41,406 nucleotides of DNA. It comes from Hydrogenophilales bacterium. GTDB lineage: Bacteria > Pseudomonadota > Gammaproteobacteria > Burkholderiales > Thiobacteraceae. Location of the stretch: NCBI GenBank assembly GCA_016235775.1, contig JACRIU010000054.1:1-41406 (forward strand). The letters are read 5' to 3'. Position 1 is the first letter of the stretch. Each line of letters opens with the position of its first letter. The notes under the pieces are model-generated. The model was not told the origin of the DNA. It saw nothing but the letters and a program-made list of their open reading frames with translations, and did no database searches. Below are positions 41,267-41,406 of this stretch, piece after piece. Both the position numbers and the translations under genes were made by a program.

Positions 41267-41406
<140 letters not shown>

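Overview
The window is a piece of a Gram-negative chromosome, most likely a betaproteobacterium (Nitrosomonadales/Gallionella-like at a guess). The basis is protein style rather than a marker gene: an elongated IF-1 next to a CspA, surface-adhesin-E, DUF3301 and DUF3617 proteins, ubiD, bioA, many c-di-GMP proteins, and a groESL operon with both a sigma32-type promoter and a CIRCE operator. G+C is about 58 % by eye. I see no rRNA, tRNA, CRISPR array or prophage.

Bases 1-5700 are a worn accessory (defence) island. It holds the tail of an unidentified membrane protein, a complete type II restriction-modification pair (SPPY methyltransferase plus XhoI/PaeR7I-family endonuclease), a DUF2442 gene, a truncated ISL3-family transposase, a HigB toxin followed by two consecutive HigA-type antitoxins, an orphan C-terminal piece of a BsuBI/PstI-family endonuclease, and a frameshifted ParE-like toxin. 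By eye, CTCGAG occurs once in the window, inside the transposase remnant, although CTCGA followed by another base is frequent. That suggests the XhoI-like system is real and long established. CTGCAG is not similarly absent, in keeping with a dead PstI remnant.

Bases 5700-18100 are mostly small envelope and housekeeping genes: secreted proteins, a CsgG-domain protein with an SH3-like tail, a flavoprotein, a DedA protein, a His-rich exported peptide, a PDC-sensor protein, CorA, an MFS exporter, a thioredoxin-like protein overlapping a secreted repeat protein, infA and cspA. Bases 18600-35200 carry signalling genes (two GGDEF-EAL proteins, an HDOD protein, a PAS chemotaxis receptor), a TetR/AhpD-like pair with two matching operators, a secreted cyclophilin, a zincin-like protein, ubiD, a REP-associated transposase (RAYT) between its own REP sequences, VapBC and dacB. 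Bases 35300-39900 hold a UDP-sugar epimerase/dehydrogenase pair for an acidic N-acetyl sugar, a secreted serine protease and bioA. The window ends with an HNH endonuclease, groES and the first 46 codons of groEL.

Two kinds of short repeat run through the window. One is a set of hairpins, most with a GTAG foot, belonging to at least four sequence families; several end coding sequences or supply their stop codon. The other is a set of three long inverted repeats built from 8-10 bp purine-rich units (CACAGAGG-like). One of these lies between groES and groEL, and another forms the apparent 5' end of dacB.
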